DNA of 64,000 bases from an uncultured Clostridium sp. (lineage in GTDB: Bacteria > Bacillota > Clostridia > TANB77 > CAG-508), in contig USMK01000007.1 of assembly GCA_900555835.1 (NCBI GenBank), positions 1 to 64,000 of the forward strand, written 5' to 3'. Shown piece after piece: positions 18,314-27,845 of the stretch. The position numbers and the translations under genes were made by a program. Under the pieces are notes generated by a model. That model did no database searches, was not told the DNA's origin, and worked only from the letters and a program-made list of their open reading frames with translations. Position 1 is the stretch's first letter. Every line of letters starts with the position of its first letter.

Positions 18314-18781
18314 ATGGAAAATCCACTTTCTACTAATAAAGATTATCAAGAATATGTAAATAAAAAATCGCCTAATTCCCCTATTTTCAAAAATTGTTTT
18401 CATGCATTTATTGTTGGAGGCTTAATATGTACAATAGGTCAGCTAATTTCTAGTTATTGTATGTACAGAGGAATGAATCAAGAATCAGCAGGTACAGTAG
18501 TTTCTATTATACTAATTTTTCTTAGTGCATTTCTTACTGCATTAAATATTTTTAACAAAATAGGAAAATTTGCTGGTGCAGGTTCATTAGTTCCAATCAC
18601 AGGTTTTGCAAATTCAATAGTTTCTCCTGCAATGGAATATAAATCAGAAGGATATGTTATGGGAGTTGGAGCTAAAATGTTTACAGTTGCAGGTCCAGTT
18701 TTAGTATATGGGATTTCTGCATCAATATTAGTTGGAATTATATATTTAATTTTCAATACGCAGTCAATAACATTAGTATAA
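18314..18781 (+). CDS. spoVAC: Stage V sporulation protein AC
   Basis: A 155-residue polytopic membrane protein, with an AGGAGG site just before the ATG. The segment HAFIVGGLICTIGQ and the later FAGAGSLVPITGFANS are the SpoVAC/SpoVAE repeat signatures. SpoVA proteins form the channel that loads dipicolinic acid into the forespore and releases it at germination; SpoVAC is mechanosensitive in Bacillus. Confidence 0.95.
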   Translation: MENPLSTNKDYQEYVNKKSPNSPIFKNCFHAFIVGGLICTIGQLISSYCMYRGMNQESAGTVVSIILIFLSAFLTALNIFNKIGKFAGAGSLVPITGFANSIVSPAMEYKSEGYVMGVGAKMFTVAGPVLVYGISASILVGIIYLIFNTQSITLV

Positions 18782-18802
18782 ATATTTATGGAGGTTTAAA
18801 CA

Positions 18803-19807
18803 ATGAAAAAAATTGGAAAACAAACAATAATTTTTGATAATCCGCCAACTATTTTAGAAACAGCATCTATTGTTGGTCCAAAAGAAGCCGAAGGTCCACT
18901 TGCAAAATATTTTGATAAAACACTAGAAGATGAATTTTGGGGAGAAGAAACTTGGGAAAAAGCAGAAAGTAAAATCGTAAAAGAAACATCTGTTTTAACA
19001 ATAAATAAAGCAAATCTTTCAAATGAACAAATTGATTACTGTTTCTCTGGTGATTTGTTAAATCAATGTATTTCTTCAAGTTTTGGGCTTAGAGATTCTA
19101 GTATTCCATTGTTCGGAATATTTGGAGCATGTTCAACCTTTGTTGAAGGTTTATCACTAGGTGCAGTATTTGCAGAAATAAGTGGAGCAAACAATATATT
19201 AGCATTAGCATCTAGTCATTTTTGTAGTGCTGAAAAGCAATTTAGATTTCCACTAGAACTTGGCAACCAACGTACTCCTACTGCTCAATGGACAGTTACA
19301 GGTTCTGGTGCTGCAATCATTTCTAAAAATGGTACAGGACCTTTTATTACAAGTATAACAACAGGAAAAATAGTTGATATGGGAATTAAAGATGTCAACA
19401 ATATGGGGGCAGCAATGGCTCCTGCTGCTCTTGATACATTGCTTGCACATTTTAAAGATACAGGAAGAAACCCTAGCTATTATGATGGGATATTTTCAGG
19501 TGATTTAGGGTATGTTGGTAAAGATATCTTAGGCGATTTAGCTTTAAAAAATGGTTATAATATAAATTCAATTTATAATGACTGTGGTGTTCTTATTTTT
19601 GATAAAGAAAAACAAGATACACATTCAGGCGGTTCAGGTTGTGCTTGTATTGCAACAGTCTTCTCTGGGTATTTGTTTAATCAATTAAAAGCCAAAAAAT
19701 ACAAAAAAATTTTATTAATAGCAACTGGCGCACTAACTAATTCAACCACATCCCAACAAGGAGAATCTATCCCTGGTATAGCACATGCTATTAGCATTGA
19801 AATATAG
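18803..19807 (+). CDS. spoVAD: Stage V sporulation protein AD
   Basis: A 334-residue thiolase-fold protein on the forespore membrane that binds Ca-dipicolinate. Signature regions are FGIFGACSTFVEGLSLGA (the condensing-enzyme-like Cys), ASSHFCSAEKQFRFPLE, QRTPTAQWTVTGSGA and HSGGSGCAC. The gene has a GGAGG site and lies 21 bases after spoVAC. Confidence 0.96.
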   Translation: MKKIGKQTIIFDNPPTILETASIVGPKEAEGPLAKYFDKTLEDEFWGEETWEKAESKIVKETSVLTINKANLSNEQIDYCFSGDLLNQCISSSFGLRDSSIPLFGIFGACSTFVEGLSLGAVFAEISGANNILALASSHFCSAEKQFRFPLELGNQRTPTAQWTVTGSGAAIISKNGTGPFITSITTGKIVDMGIKDVNNMGAAMAPAALDTLLAHFKDTGRNPSYYDGIFSGDLGYVGKDILGDLALKNGYNINSIYNDCGVLIFDKEKQDTHSGGSGCACIATVFSGYLFNQLKAKKYKKILLIATGALTNSTTSQQGESIPGIAHAISIEI

Positions 19808-19877
19808 GCAAAAGTTTCACTACCAGACAGATTAGTTCTCTGCCTTTAATAAAAAATAAGAAAGGAATGAAATTTCT

Positions 19878-20265
19878 ATGGATTTTTTTCAAAATTTAGA
19901 TTATATGATGCTATTAAAAGCTTTTATTGTAGGTGGACTTATTTGTATAGTTGGCCAGATACTAATAGATAAAACCAAACTAACATCTGCCAGAATTCTA
20001 GTAATTTTTGTTACAACTGGTGCTATTTTAGGTGGACTTGGAATATATAAATACTTAGTGGATTTTGCTGGTAGTGGAGCAACCGTTCCTTTAACAGGTT
20101 TCGGAAATTTACTAGCAAAAGGTGCAATAGAAGGTGTGCAAGAAAAAGGCTTACTTGGAGCATTCACTGGTGGCATAAAAGCAGCAGCAGGCGGAATAGC
20201 TGCCGCAATATTTTTTCGGATATTTAGCAGCACTGATTTCTAAACCGAAAATTAAAAAACAATAA
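19878..20265 (+). CDS. spoVAE: Stage V sporulation protein AE, read through a +1 shift at CGG
   Basis: SpoVAE/SpoVAEb-type membrane protein of 128 residues after the shift. Motifs AFIVGGLICIVGQ and FAGSGATVPLTGFGN parallel SpoVAC. Frame 0 meets CGG at 20217-20219 inside the last membrane helix and would end in IFSSTDF. Dropping the C gives IFF-GYLAALISKPKIKKQ, the usual family ending with a hydrophobic helix and a basic tail. The shift falls 113 codons into the gene, and 388 minus 1 bases is divisible by three. Confidence 0.9.
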
Positions 20266-20282
20266 TTAACAATTCTTATAAA

Positions 20283-20325
20283 AAATAAAAAATGTAAACA
20301 TATTTTTGATGTTTACATTTTTTTA
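20283..20325. terminator. Bidirectional terminator between spoVAE and rplT
   Basis: AAAAATGTAAACA / TGTTTACATTTTT, with A- and T-runs on both sides, between convergent genes. Confidence 0.85.
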
Positions 20326-20338
20326 TTTTTTCATATAA

Positions 20339-20689
20339 CTATGCTTTTTTTGCAACTTCTACTAATTCGCTAAAAGCTTTTGGATCGCTAATTGCAAGTT
20401 CAGATAACATTTTTCTGTTTACTACAACATTAGCTTTTTTAAGTCCAGCTATTAATTTGCTATATGTTGTTCCATTTTGTCTTGCTCCTGCATTGATTCT
20501 TGTAATCCATAATTTTCTAAAATCACTCTTTTTATCTTTTCTTCCAACATAAGCATATCTTAAAGATTTCATAACAGCTTGGTTAGCCATTCTAAATCTT
20601 ATACTTTTTGCTCCATAATAACCTTTTGCTTGTTTTAAAACTTTTTTATGTCTTGCGCGAGTTGTTCTCGCTGTTTTAACTCTTGCCAT
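20339..20689 (-). CDS. rplT: 50S ribosomal protein bL20
   Basis: A 116-residue rRNA-binding protein with a very basic N-terminus ([16 protein letters not shown]) and the conserved region [20 protein letters not shown], needed for early 50S assembly. It is the last gene of infC-rpmI-rplT. In Bacillota L20 represses the operon through its leader. Confidence 0.98.
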   Translation of the reverse strand: MARVKTARTTRARHKKVLKQAKGYYGAKSIRFRMANQAVMKSLRYAYVGRKDKKSDFRKLWITRINAGARQNGTTYSKLIAGLKKANVVVNRKMLSELAISDPKAFSELVEVAKKA

Positions 20690-20716
20690 TTATTTACTCC
20701 TCCTATTTTCTCTTAA

Positions 20717-20920
20717 TTAATTACCATATGGTAACATTTTTTTAATTCCTTTTTCGCAAGTCTTGTCTGCATATGCATCTTGCATTTTTCCTCTTGCTTT
20801 TGCTCTTGATGTTTTGTTAGCTAGCAAATGTCTTTTATTTGCTTTTGTTCTTTTTACCTTTCCTGTTGCTGTATAAGAATATCTTTTTTTAGCAGCTTTG
20901 TTTGTTTTTAATTTTGGCAT
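20717..20920 (-). CDS. rpmI: 50S ribosomal protein bL35
   Basis: A 67-residue basic protein opening MPKLKTNKAAKKRY, with HLLANKTSRAK, as expected for L35. It lies between infC and rplT in the canonical order. Confidence 0.97.
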   Translation of the reverse strand: MPKLKTNKAAKKRYSYTATGKVKRTKANKRHLLANKTSRAKARGKMQDAYADKTCEKGIKKMLPYGN

Positions 20921-20951
20921 AATATATAGCTCCTTTCATATTTTTTCAAAA

Positions 20952-21467
20952 TTATTTTTCACTTTTTTTGCTTAATATTATGAACATATTTTTACCTTCA
21001 AGTAATGGTTTTTTCTCAGTATTAGCAATATCTTCTAAGTTTTCTGCAAATTTATTTAAAGTTTCTTCTCCTGCTTTAACATAGTTTAGCTCTCTTCCTC
21101 TAAATCTAACTGTTATTTTTACTTTAGCGCCATCTTCAATAAATTTTCTTGCATTTTTACACTTAAAATTAAAATCATGTTCATCAATATTTGGTGTTAT
21201 TCTTAATTCTTTAAGCTCTGCTACTTTTTGCTTTTTCTTGGCTTCTTTTTCTTTTTTAGCTTGCTCAAATTTGTATTTTCCATAGTTCATTATTTTGCAA
21301 ACTGGTGGATTACCATTTGGTGCAACTAAAACCAAATCCAAATTTTTCTCTTCCGCAATTTCTAGTGCCTGTCTTGAAGACATAACTCCTAATTTTGCCC
21401 CATTTTCATCAATTAATTGGACCTCTTTTGCTCTTATTTGTCCATTGATATCTAATTCTTGTTTTAT
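20952..21467 (-). CDS. infC: Translation initiation factor IF-3
   Basis: 171 residues. The N-terminal domain starts DINGQIRAKEVQLI, followed by the linker helix and C-domain (RITPNIDEHDF, KVKITVRFRGRE). It prevents premature subunit joining and checks the start codon and initiator tRNA. The only codon properly spaced from the GGAGGTG site is ATA (complement 21465..21467), so the gene seems to start with AUA. Rare infC starts (AUU in E. coli and Bacillus) let IF-3 limit its own synthesis. Confidence 0.95.
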   Translation of the reverse strand: MKQELDINGQIRAKEVQLIDENGAKLGVMSSRQALEIAEEKNLDLVLVAPNGNPPVCKIMNYGKYKFEQAKKEKEAKKKQKVAELKELRITPNIDEHDFNFKCKNARKFIEDGAKVKITVRFRGRELNYVKAGEETLNKFAENLEDIANTEKKPLLEGKNMFIILSKKSEK

Positions 21468-21600
21468 AAAAAACACCTCCAACAAAAAAAATTGACTTTC
21501 GAAAAAGCCAATCCACAAATAATACCCTTAAAATATTAATCTCGTAACCTTTTCCCAAACAAGTAAAGGTGAGAAGTGGATGCTTCTTCTTAACACTTTT
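21468..21600 (-). promoter_or_regulatory. infC-rpmI-rplT leader
   Basis: An untranslated region of about 130 bases upstream of infC. It contains complementary segments, for example AAAAAGCC near 21505 and an AAGTGG / CCACTT pair near 21575, and a T-run before the Shine-Dalgarno. Its position matches the L20-responsive leader of Bacillota, but I could not derive a full fold. Confidence 0.4.
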
Positions 21601-21676
21601 ATTATTTTACATTATTTTTCCACTCTTGTCAAGTGGTTAAGGCAATTTTTTTGTGGGATGTACCACAAATTTTTCA

Positions 21677-21705
21677 TTGACATTTTGATGTCTTTTAGGT
21701 TAAAA
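21677..21705 (+). promoter_or_regulatory. Promoter of the L,D-transpeptidase gene
   Basis: TTGACA (21677-21682), 17 bases, TTAAAA (21700-21705), followed by AAAAAGGAAG and the ATG at 21743. Confidence 0.55.
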
Positions 21706-21742
21706 TTAATTTAGTAAATTTATTAAAAAGGAAGTTATTTAT

Positions 21743-22986
21743 ATGAAGAAAATTAATAAAAAAGTTATTGTTACGATTGCATTATTGGTAGTTGTTGCTA
21801 TTTTAGCATTGGTTTATTATAATTATAATATTGCTAAAAATAATCGTTATAGTGAAATTTCAGCAATTCCCGAAACTGAACTATTGAATTCTGAAACCCC
21901 AGTTGAACAACCAGAGGATGAATTTATTGACATTGACCAATTGGAAAACGAAGAAATTGAAGAAGAAAACAATCAGGAAAATGAAAATTTAAGTTCAGAT
22001 ACTAAAACTCCTTCCAATTCTCGGTTCTTCTTCAAGTAAGTCTAATACTTCTACTACTAAAAATAACAATAAATTACCTTATTATATTAAGGTAAATATT
22101 GCTGGACAAGTTGTTACTATTTATGGTAAAGATAATAATGAAAACTACACAAAGCCTGTAAAAGCAATGGTTTGCTCTACTGGTACTTATACCCCTAAAA
22201 GTGGAATATATTCTATTCCAGCAAGATGGACTTGGCTAGGATTAAAAGGTAATGTTTATGGGCAATATGCTACTCAAATTAAAGGAAATATTTTATTCCA
22301 TTCTGTACCATATTTAACAAAATATGATCCTGCAAGTTTAGAATATTGGGAATATGATAAATTAGGAACAGCAGCTTCTCTTCGGTTGTGTTAGATTATC
22401 CGTAAAAGATGCAAAATGGATTTTTAATAATTGTGCAAAAGGTACAAAAGTAGAGTTTTATAGTGATTCAAACCCTGGTCCACTAGGAAAGCCTTCTGCT
22501 AAGAAGATTTCCTCTTATCCCGATTATTTAAGAAACTGGGACCCAACAGATCCTAATTCCAATAATCCTTGGTTAAGCTATAAATCTTCTAATGCAGGAA
22601 ATACCACTACTAACACAAGCGAAACCACTAATAAAAGTGATGCTTCTACTTCTGATAATACAAATAATACTATAAACAATAACATTACTAATACAACAAA
22701 TAATACTAATAATACAAACAGCAATAATACAGGAAATACCACTACTAATACAAACACAACTACTAATTCTACTAACAACACAGTTTTTAATACAACAAAC
22801 AATACTACTAATAACCTGAATAATACATTAAATAACAATACTTCAAATACTTTAACAAATACTACCAAAAACGAAACATCAAACGCAAATTCTAATGACA
22901 AAGTAACTAACAGCAGTGTAAAAAACGACACAAACAATACTCAAAAAAATACTACTAATAATACAAATTTATCTAACATAAACTAA
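21743..22986 (+). CDS. L,D-transpeptidase (YkuD/ErfK family), read through two +1 shifts at CGG
   Basis: 413 residues after two shifts. A membrane anchor (8-27) and an acidic linker lead to CGG at 22022-22024; dropping the C turns NSRFFFK-stop into NS-G-SSSSKSN. The YkuD domain (about 110-260) contains the conserved HSVPY. The active site is reached at the second CGG (22383-22385): dropping that C turns ASLRLC-stop into AASL-G-CVRLS, the canonical SxGCVRLS catalytic Cys-Arg motif. A 150-residue Asn/Thr-rich tail ends at 22986. 1244 minus 2 bases is divisible by three. The enzyme forms 3-3 peptidoglycan cross-links or attaches wall proteins. Confidence 0.9.
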
Positions 22987-23000
22987 AATATCTGTTTTCC

Positions 23001-23033
23001 AAACCAGCAATATAACAAATTGCTGGTTTTTAT
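23001..23033 (+). terminator. Terminator of the L,D-transpeptidase gene
   Basis: AAACCAGCAAT / ATTGCTGGTTT followed by TTT, 15 bases after the stop. Confidence 0.85.
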
Positions 23034-23045
23034 TTCTTCCAACCA

Positions 23046-23074
23046 TTTACTTTTATGTAAATCTGTGCTATAAT
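23046..23074 (+). promoter_or_regulatory. Promoter of the orphan gene at 23145
   Basis: TTTACT (23046-23051), 17 bases, TATAAT (23069-23074). Confidence 0.6.
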
Positions 23075-23144
23075 AATTATGTAATGTGTTTTCATTATGG
23101 TAAACTACAAAGTAAGCATTTTGATGTAAACAGGAGGATTAAAA

Positions 23145-23690
23145 ATGACTAACCAGTACTTTGAAAATGCTAAACCGGTTAAATTCGATTATTTCAAGAA
23201 GTTTCCAGAACGTCGTAGATTAGCAATTGTTTCTGACAATTCTTACCGGATTTATGACCAAAAAGCATTTAACGAGAGATTATACGACGCAGGTAAGCTT
23301 AATTCCTTTATTAAGGTGATTAATGACAAATTGTGGATTGATTCCACTTCTTTTTCCAAAAAAATTATTCACCTCACTGATTCTGGACACGTTGTAGAAC
23401 GCTTTCCTTTTAATCAATCCGAAAATGTATTTAAAAAAATCTTTTTAATTGGAGATTTTCTCTCTATTGAAGTTTTTAAATACCTTATTACTTTGGGAAT
23501 TCAAAGCAAAGGAATTGATAAGATTATCTTTTCTGCAATGCCTGCCGACTTGTCCGAAGAAACCTACATTCAAAATGTACCAGGTTCAAGGTTCTTCAAA
23601 TCTCCAAACGGCGATTTTTCTGTTGTTGTTGCAATTGAAGAAAAAGTTATTTATGTTGCTATGTGGCAACACGCATTTGAGTATGAATAA
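23145..23690 (+). CDS. Unrecognised orphan protein with atypical codon use
   Basis: 181 residues, with an excellent AGGAGG site, its own promoter and its own terminator. I do not recognise a family; the protein looks soluble and alpha/beta, with no signal peptide. Codon use differs from the neighbours: CGT twice in a row at PERRR, several GAC and AAC, and a CGG at 23247-23249 (SYRIYD) that must be read in frame as one codon, because skipping its C leads to a stop about 30 codons later. With the gene at 55183 it is an exception to the CGG pattern in this window. It may be recently acquired. Confidence 0.6.
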   Translation: MTNQYFENAKPVKFDYFKKFPERRRLAIVSDNSYRIYDQKAFNERLYDAGKLNSFIKVINDKLWIDSTSFSKKIIHLTDSGHVVERFPFNQSENVFKKIFLIGDFLSIEVFKYLITLGIQSKGIDKIIFSAMPADLSEETYIQNVPGSRFFKSPNGDFSVVVAIEEKVIYVAMWQHAFEYE

Positions 23691-23722
23691 TACTTTTCAG
23701 CTTTCTTTGTAGTCTAAACATC

Positions 23723-23757
23723 AAGAGGTCCTAAAATAGGGCCTCTTATTTTTATGT
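23723..23757 (+). terminator. Terminator of the orphan gene
   Basis: AAGAGGTCCT / AGGGCCTCTT followed by ATTTTTA. Confidence 0.8.
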
Positions 23758-23785
23758 TTTTTCCATCCCCAAGTACAAGAAAAAA

Positions 23786-23823
23786 ACTCAAAAGTGTTGA
23801 AACTTTTGAGTTTTTCTTGTTCA
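23786..23823 (-). terminator. Terminator of rplM-rpsI
   Basis: AAACTCAAAAG / CTTTTGAGTTT hairpin just after the rpsI stop on the minus strand. Confidence 0.8.
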
Positions 23824-23832
23824 CCCAACATA

Positions 23833-24243
23833 TTATCTCTTGCTGAATTGTGGTGCTTTTCTTGCTTTTTTAAGACCGTATTTTTTTCTTTCTTTCATTC
23901 TTGAATCTCTTGTTAAGAATCCATTTTGTTTTAATATTGGTCTGTATTCTGAATTTGCTTCATTTAAAGCTCTTGCTATACCATGTCTAATAGCTCCGGC
24001 TTGACCTGTAAATCCACCACCTTGTACTGTACAAATTACATCATATTTATCTAATGTGTTTGTAGCTACTAATGGTTGTTTTACTATAACTTTTAATATG
24101 TCTGTTCCAAAATATTCATCTAATGATTTTTGGTTTACAGTTATGTTTCCATTTCCTGCAACTATTCTTACTCTTGCTATTGATTTTTTTCTTCTTCCTG
24201 TGCCATTAAACATTATTTTTTCTGTTTTTTCTCCCTTTGGCAT
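23833..24243 (-). CDS. rpsI: 30S ribosomal protein uS9
   Basis: 136 residues with [15 protein letters not shown] near the start, the [19 protein letters not shown] core, and the basic C-terminal tail ending APQFSKR that reaches the ribosomal P site. The ATG at 24243 follows GGAGGG; it adds about ten residues to the usual N-terminus. Co-transcribed with rplM. Confidence 0.97.
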   Translation of the reverse strand: MPKGEKTEKIMFNGTGRRKKSIARVRIVAGNGNITVNQKSLDEYFGTDILKVIVKQPLVATNTLDKYDVICTVQGGGFTGQAGAIRHGIARALNEANSEYRPILKQNGFLTRDSRMKERKKYGLKKARKAPQFSKR

Positions 24244-24270
24244 TTTACTTTCCCTCCATTTTTGTTATAA

Positions 24271-24705
24271 TTAGAAATTCCAAATTTCTGGTTTTTGAGC
24301 CATATTTTCATGCTCGCTTCCAGCATATACTCTTAATTTCTTTATAGATTGTCTTCCTAAACTATTTTTTGGAAGCATTCCTTTTATTGCTAAATACATA
24401 ACTTCTTCTGGTTTTTTGTTCATCATTTCTCTTGCTGTTGTTTCTTTCATTCCACCAATATATCCTGAATGATGTCTGTATATTTTTTGGTCTAATTTTC
24501 TTCCTGTTAAAACTGCTTCTTTGCAATTTAATACTATTACATGATCTCCTGTATCTATATTTGGTGTGAAAGTTGGTTTATGTTTTCCTCTTAATAATTT
24601 AGCTGCTTCTGTTGCAACTCTTCCTAATGGTTTACCAGATGCATCGATTATATACCATTTTCTTTCGATTTCACTTGCTTTTGCACTATATGTTTTATTA
24701 TTCAT
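24271..24705 (-). CDS. rplM: 50S ribosomal protein uL13
   Basis: 144 residues with [40 protein letters not shown] and the MLPKNSLGR region, all diagnostic of L13. First gene of the rplM-rpsI operon. Confidence 0.97.
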   Translation of the reverse strand: MNNKTYSAKASEIERKWYIIDASGKPLGRVATEAAKLLRGKHKPTFTPNIDTGDHVIVLNCKEAVLTGRKLDQKIYRHHSGYIGGMKETTAREMMNKKPEEVMYLAIKGMLPKNSLGRQSIKKLRVYAGSEHENMAQKPEIWNF

Positions 24706-24800
24706 GGTAAAATTTATCCTCCATTCATTTTTATATTAAATATATATGAGATATAAAATGTCGCTACCGGGGAGAAGCTCCGTTTTATATAACATTCTAA
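24706..24800 (-). promoter_or_regulatory. Putative rplM leader
   Basis: About 95 bases upstream of rplM on the minus strand hold ATATAAAACGGAGCTTCTCC followed by CGGTAGCGACATTTTATAT. ATATAAAA can pair with TTTTATAT around a GC-rich loop. Bacillota carry an L13-type leader here; the match is by position and shape only. Confidence 0.4.
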
Positions 24801-24912
24801 TTTTACGCGTCTATTATTTTATTACATTTTTTCACAAATGTCAAGGTATATATTGCAATTTAAGGTAAAAGAAGATATAATTAAATAAATTTTGAGAGAA
24901 TTGGGTGAATTT

Positions 24913-25488
24913 ATGAATAAAACAAAAAGAAAAATTTTTGAAACCTCCATGAAACTTTTTGCAGAAAAAGGCTATGATGCTACCAGTATAGAGGAAATTA
25001 CTGCAACAGTTGGTGTTGCAAAAGGTACTTTGTATTATCATTTTTCTAGCAAAGAAGAAATTTTTAACTTTCTTGTTGAAGAAGGTATGAAGCTTTTAAA
25101 AAATAGTATTGAAATAAAAACTTCTAAATTTGATAATACAATTGATAAAATTAGAGCAATTATCCTTATAGAAATGAAGGTTTTAGCTAAGTATGAACAT
25201 ATTATTACCATTATTTTAACTCAATTTTGGGGGACTGAACCTCGCAATTTATCTTGCCAGTCATATGTTTTAGATTATGTTAAAACAGTTGAAAATATAA
25301 TTCAAGCAGGAATGGATAAAGGCGAAATTCCTCACAGCAATGCTAAAATTATGGCATCTACTATTTTTAGCCTTACTTATTCTCTTCTAGTATATAAATT
25401 GCAATCAGAAGAACCTTTAAATATTCAAGAACTTTACAAAGAATATCAAGATATTATTATCAATGGATTATTAAACGCTGGTAAGTAA
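24913..25488 (+). CDS. TetR-family transcriptional regulator
   Basis: 191 residues. The N-terminal helix-turn-helix (about 8-50) has the TetR signature TSIEEITATVGVAKGTLYYHFSS in two overlapping parts, with YYHF as the recognition-helix end. The all-alpha C-terminus would bind an inducer that cannot be predicted. The ATG at 24913 follows GGGTGAA and is preferred over the in-frame TTG at 24892. No obvious target gene is divergent from it. Confidence 0.88.
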   Translation: MNKTKRKIFETSMKLFAEKGYDATSIEEITATVGVAKGTLYYHFSSKEEIFNFLVEEGMKLLKNSIEIKTSKFDNTIDKIRAIILIEMKVLAKYEHIITIILTQFWGTEPRNLSCQSYVLDYVKTVENIIQAGMDKGEIPHSNAKIMASTIFSLTYSLLVYKLQSEEPLNIQELYKEYQDIIINGLLNAGK

Positions 25489-25491
25489 TTT

Positions 25492-26209
25492 TTATTCAAT
25501 TACTTCCAGCGCATCTCTATTTTCACTTAAACCTTCCAAATTATAGTAACTATCTGGTACAGGCCCTACAATAACAGATTCTGCCACCATTATCTCGCTA
25601 CTTATTTCATTTGTAATTGTTTTTATAGGTGTTACAATATTCACCTTGCACACAGTATATAAATATATTCTATGTATAGTTTGGTTTATGCCGTGCCGCT
25701 TCAAACTCACTTTTAAAATCAGTTGTAACTACCCCAGATGGAGTTATTTTTACTGGAATTCTAGGTCCCACATTTGATAACACCTGATTTCCAAATATGC
25801 TTCCAAAAGGTATATATATTAAAGTTTGTTTCTCATTTTCTAGCCCCTCCTGTATGTCTATTGTAAGTTCTGCTGATATTCTATTTATAGCAAGTACATT
25901 GGCCTTTACCATTGTTATATTTCCGTTATTATCTCTTACTATTGTAATTAAATCATTATAATCTATATTTTCAATAGACTCTTTTGTTTTTTTATTTACA
26001 ATTTGAGCAGCAATTGCTTTTGCTCTTAAATAGCATAATGATTCAAACATTGGATTTATATAATCAAATAATAATTTCATAACTATAAGCATTATCAATA
26101 TTATGATTAATAAATTCCTTATTTTTTTCTTTTGTATATTATTATTTCCTCTGTGCTCAAATTTTAATTTTGGCAATTTTATTCTTGGTCTTGAATAAAT
26201 TTTATCCAT
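25492..26209 (-). CDS. yunB: Sporulation protein YunB, read through a +1 shift at CGG
   Basis: Mother-cell sporulation protein needed for normal spore formation in Bacillus; 238 residues here. One membrane helix (about 30-50) is followed by an extracytoplasmic domain with IPFGSIFGNQVLSNVGPRIPVKI. Frame 0 reaches CGG at complement(25691..25693) and ends ARHKPNYT. Dropping the C gives EFEAA-G-INQTIHRIYL, continuing through VAESVIVGPVPDSYYNL. GINQTxHRIYL and VGxVPDxYYNL are the conserved C-terminal motifs of YunB. Here the skipped C is followed by GGC. The start lies two bases from the DUF3794 gene end. Confidence 0.9.
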
Positions 26210-26210
26210 T

Positions 26211-27755
26211 TCAACCTATTTTTCTAGCCATATATTTCGGAATAAACAATTGCTCACCTATCGATATTTCATTTACATCTTCAATTTCGTTTACCTCTGC
26301 AATATCTTCTACTGTACTCTTAAATTTTTTAGCAATTTTCCACAAAGTATCCCCTTGTTTCACAAAATATATTGTCATACTGTAATTGTTTGTATTAGTA
26401 TCTTCTTCAACATTTAATCCTTCTATTATATTTATCTCTGTGGTTTTAGAAACATTCACTTCAAAATTCAAATTGATTTTACAATCTATTGTTCCATTTT
26501 GACCAATTATAAAATCTTGTGACGAAACACTTATATTTGTATTTACCGTACTTTTTTTACTTATTCCCTTTGCATCTATGTTTGTATTCAAAGGTAGCTC
26601 TATTACCTTTATTTCAATACTTGATGTACTTTCTGTTTCATACATAAATTTAAGTTCTAAACTTCCATCATATGCAATCTTATCATTCAGTATATTAGCA
26701 GTATTTACTCTTGGATTTATTTCAACATCTATTAATCTATGCCCTATCATTTCTGGAATTTGTACTTGCTCGCTAATATTTACTTCATTTTGAATATTCT
26801 GTTTTTCTGTCATTGCATTTATCTTTTTTTGATTAAATTCAACATTTCTGCTTGGGCTATATAAATCTTGAATAATATTTATTTCTTTTCTTTCATATGA
26901 AGCACACATCAGTTCAATTTGTGCTTCTACATATATTCCATGAGTTTCTGCTGTATTTGGCTTTACCAGTAGATTTTTTAAACTATAATCTATATCACAT
27001 ATATTTTCTTCACTTACATTTGGAATATCTACAAATCCCATTACTGGTATTTGGCTTTGTGCTGTATTTATTCTGTTATCTTCTGTTAAATACATTATTT
27101 TTACATCTAAATCTGCTTTTGCCAAAACTTTGTTATAGCTTATTTTTATATCTTTATTTATAAGTCTTAGTTCTACTTTCATTATTTCAGCAATTTCGTC
27201 TATATTGTCTATACTAACATTTTCTTTTGCATATACTTTTGTAGTTCCTATTCCAATTAGTGAATTTACTTCTAGCTTGCTATTTAGCATTTGTATATCT
27301 GGTATATCTTCTAACTCATTTATTATTTCAATATTATCATTTGAATACAATTTTATATTTATTTTGTAATTTACCTTTATGTTGATTTTTCTACCATTCA
27401 ATATTTTACACTCTATGCTAGATATTTTAATATCATCCTGCATTGTCATATTTTCTCTGGCCTCGTCTATGTCTATTATTTGAGTAAAATCTAAACTTGT
27501 ATTTAAGCTTCGTACCGAATCGTTTTCGCTATCTGGCATATACATTATGTATAAGTTAATACTACCATCTAATCTTATTTTTCCGTCCATCACTTCTTTT
27601 TTATATACACATACTGTCCCATTTGAATTTATAGCATTTAATATATCTGGCTTTATATCTGGTATTATAACATCTCCTTCAATTTCGGCTTCTATGTTTT
27701 TTTGGGCAATTAGTTGATTTATACATAGATTTTCTTTTTTAGTTTCTACAACCAT
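26211..27755 (-). CDS. DUF3794 repeat protein with C-terminal LysM
   Basis: 514 residues with several repeats of a beta-rich unit (DUF3794/SipL-like). The opening QKNIEAEIEGDVIIPDIKPDI is typical, and similar units recur around residues 165 and 320. The last about 45 residues are a LysM domain (YFVKQGDTLWKIAKKF). Clostridial SipL has this layout and recruits SpoIVA to the forespore, so this is a good spore-coat morphogenesis candidate. That would complement the spoVM gene at 516. It is co-oriented with yunB and follows veg. Confidence 0.85.
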   Translation of the reverse strand: MVVETKKENLCINQLIAQKNIEAEIEGDVIIPDIKPDILNAINSNGTVCVYKKEVMDGKIRLDGSINLYIMYMPDSENDSVRSLNTSLDFTQIIDIDEARENMTMQDDIKISSIECKILNGRKINIKVNYKINIKLYSNDNIEIINELEDIPDIQMLNSKLEVNSLIGIGTTKVYAKENVSIDNIDEIAEIMKVELRLINKDIKISYNKVLAKADLDVKIMYLTEDNRINTAQSQIPVMGFVDIPNVSEENICDIDYSLKNLLVKPNTAETHGIYVEAQIELMCASYERKEINIIQDLYSPSRNVEFNQKKINAMTEKQNIQNEVNISEQVQIPEMIGHRLIDVEINPRVNTANILNDKIAYDGSLELKFMYETESTSSIEIKVIELPLNTNIDAKGISKKSTVNTNISVSSQDFIIGQNGTIDCKINLNFEVNVSKTTEINIIEGLNVEEDTNTNNYSMTIYFVKQGDTLWKIAKKFKSTVEDIAEVNEIEDVNEISIGEQLFIPKYMARKIG

Positions 27756-27807
27756 TTCAAACTATACCTCCTTAAAATTCATTATTACAATATATTAAGG
27801 AGCAATA

Positions 27808-27838
27808 AAAAAATTCCTATTTCTAGGAATTTTTATTA
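27808..27838 (-). terminator. Terminator of veg
   Basis: AAATTCCTA / TAGGAATTT hairpin with a T-run between veg and the DUF3794 gene. Confidence 0.65.
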
Positions 27839-27845
27839 TAATAAT

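Noticed and set aside
22578..22937. Minus-strand 119-codon ORF rich in Val/Leu
   Set aside because: It is the mirror of the Thr/Asn repeat tail of the transpeptidase (ACT/AAT codons read backwards) and has no ribosome site.
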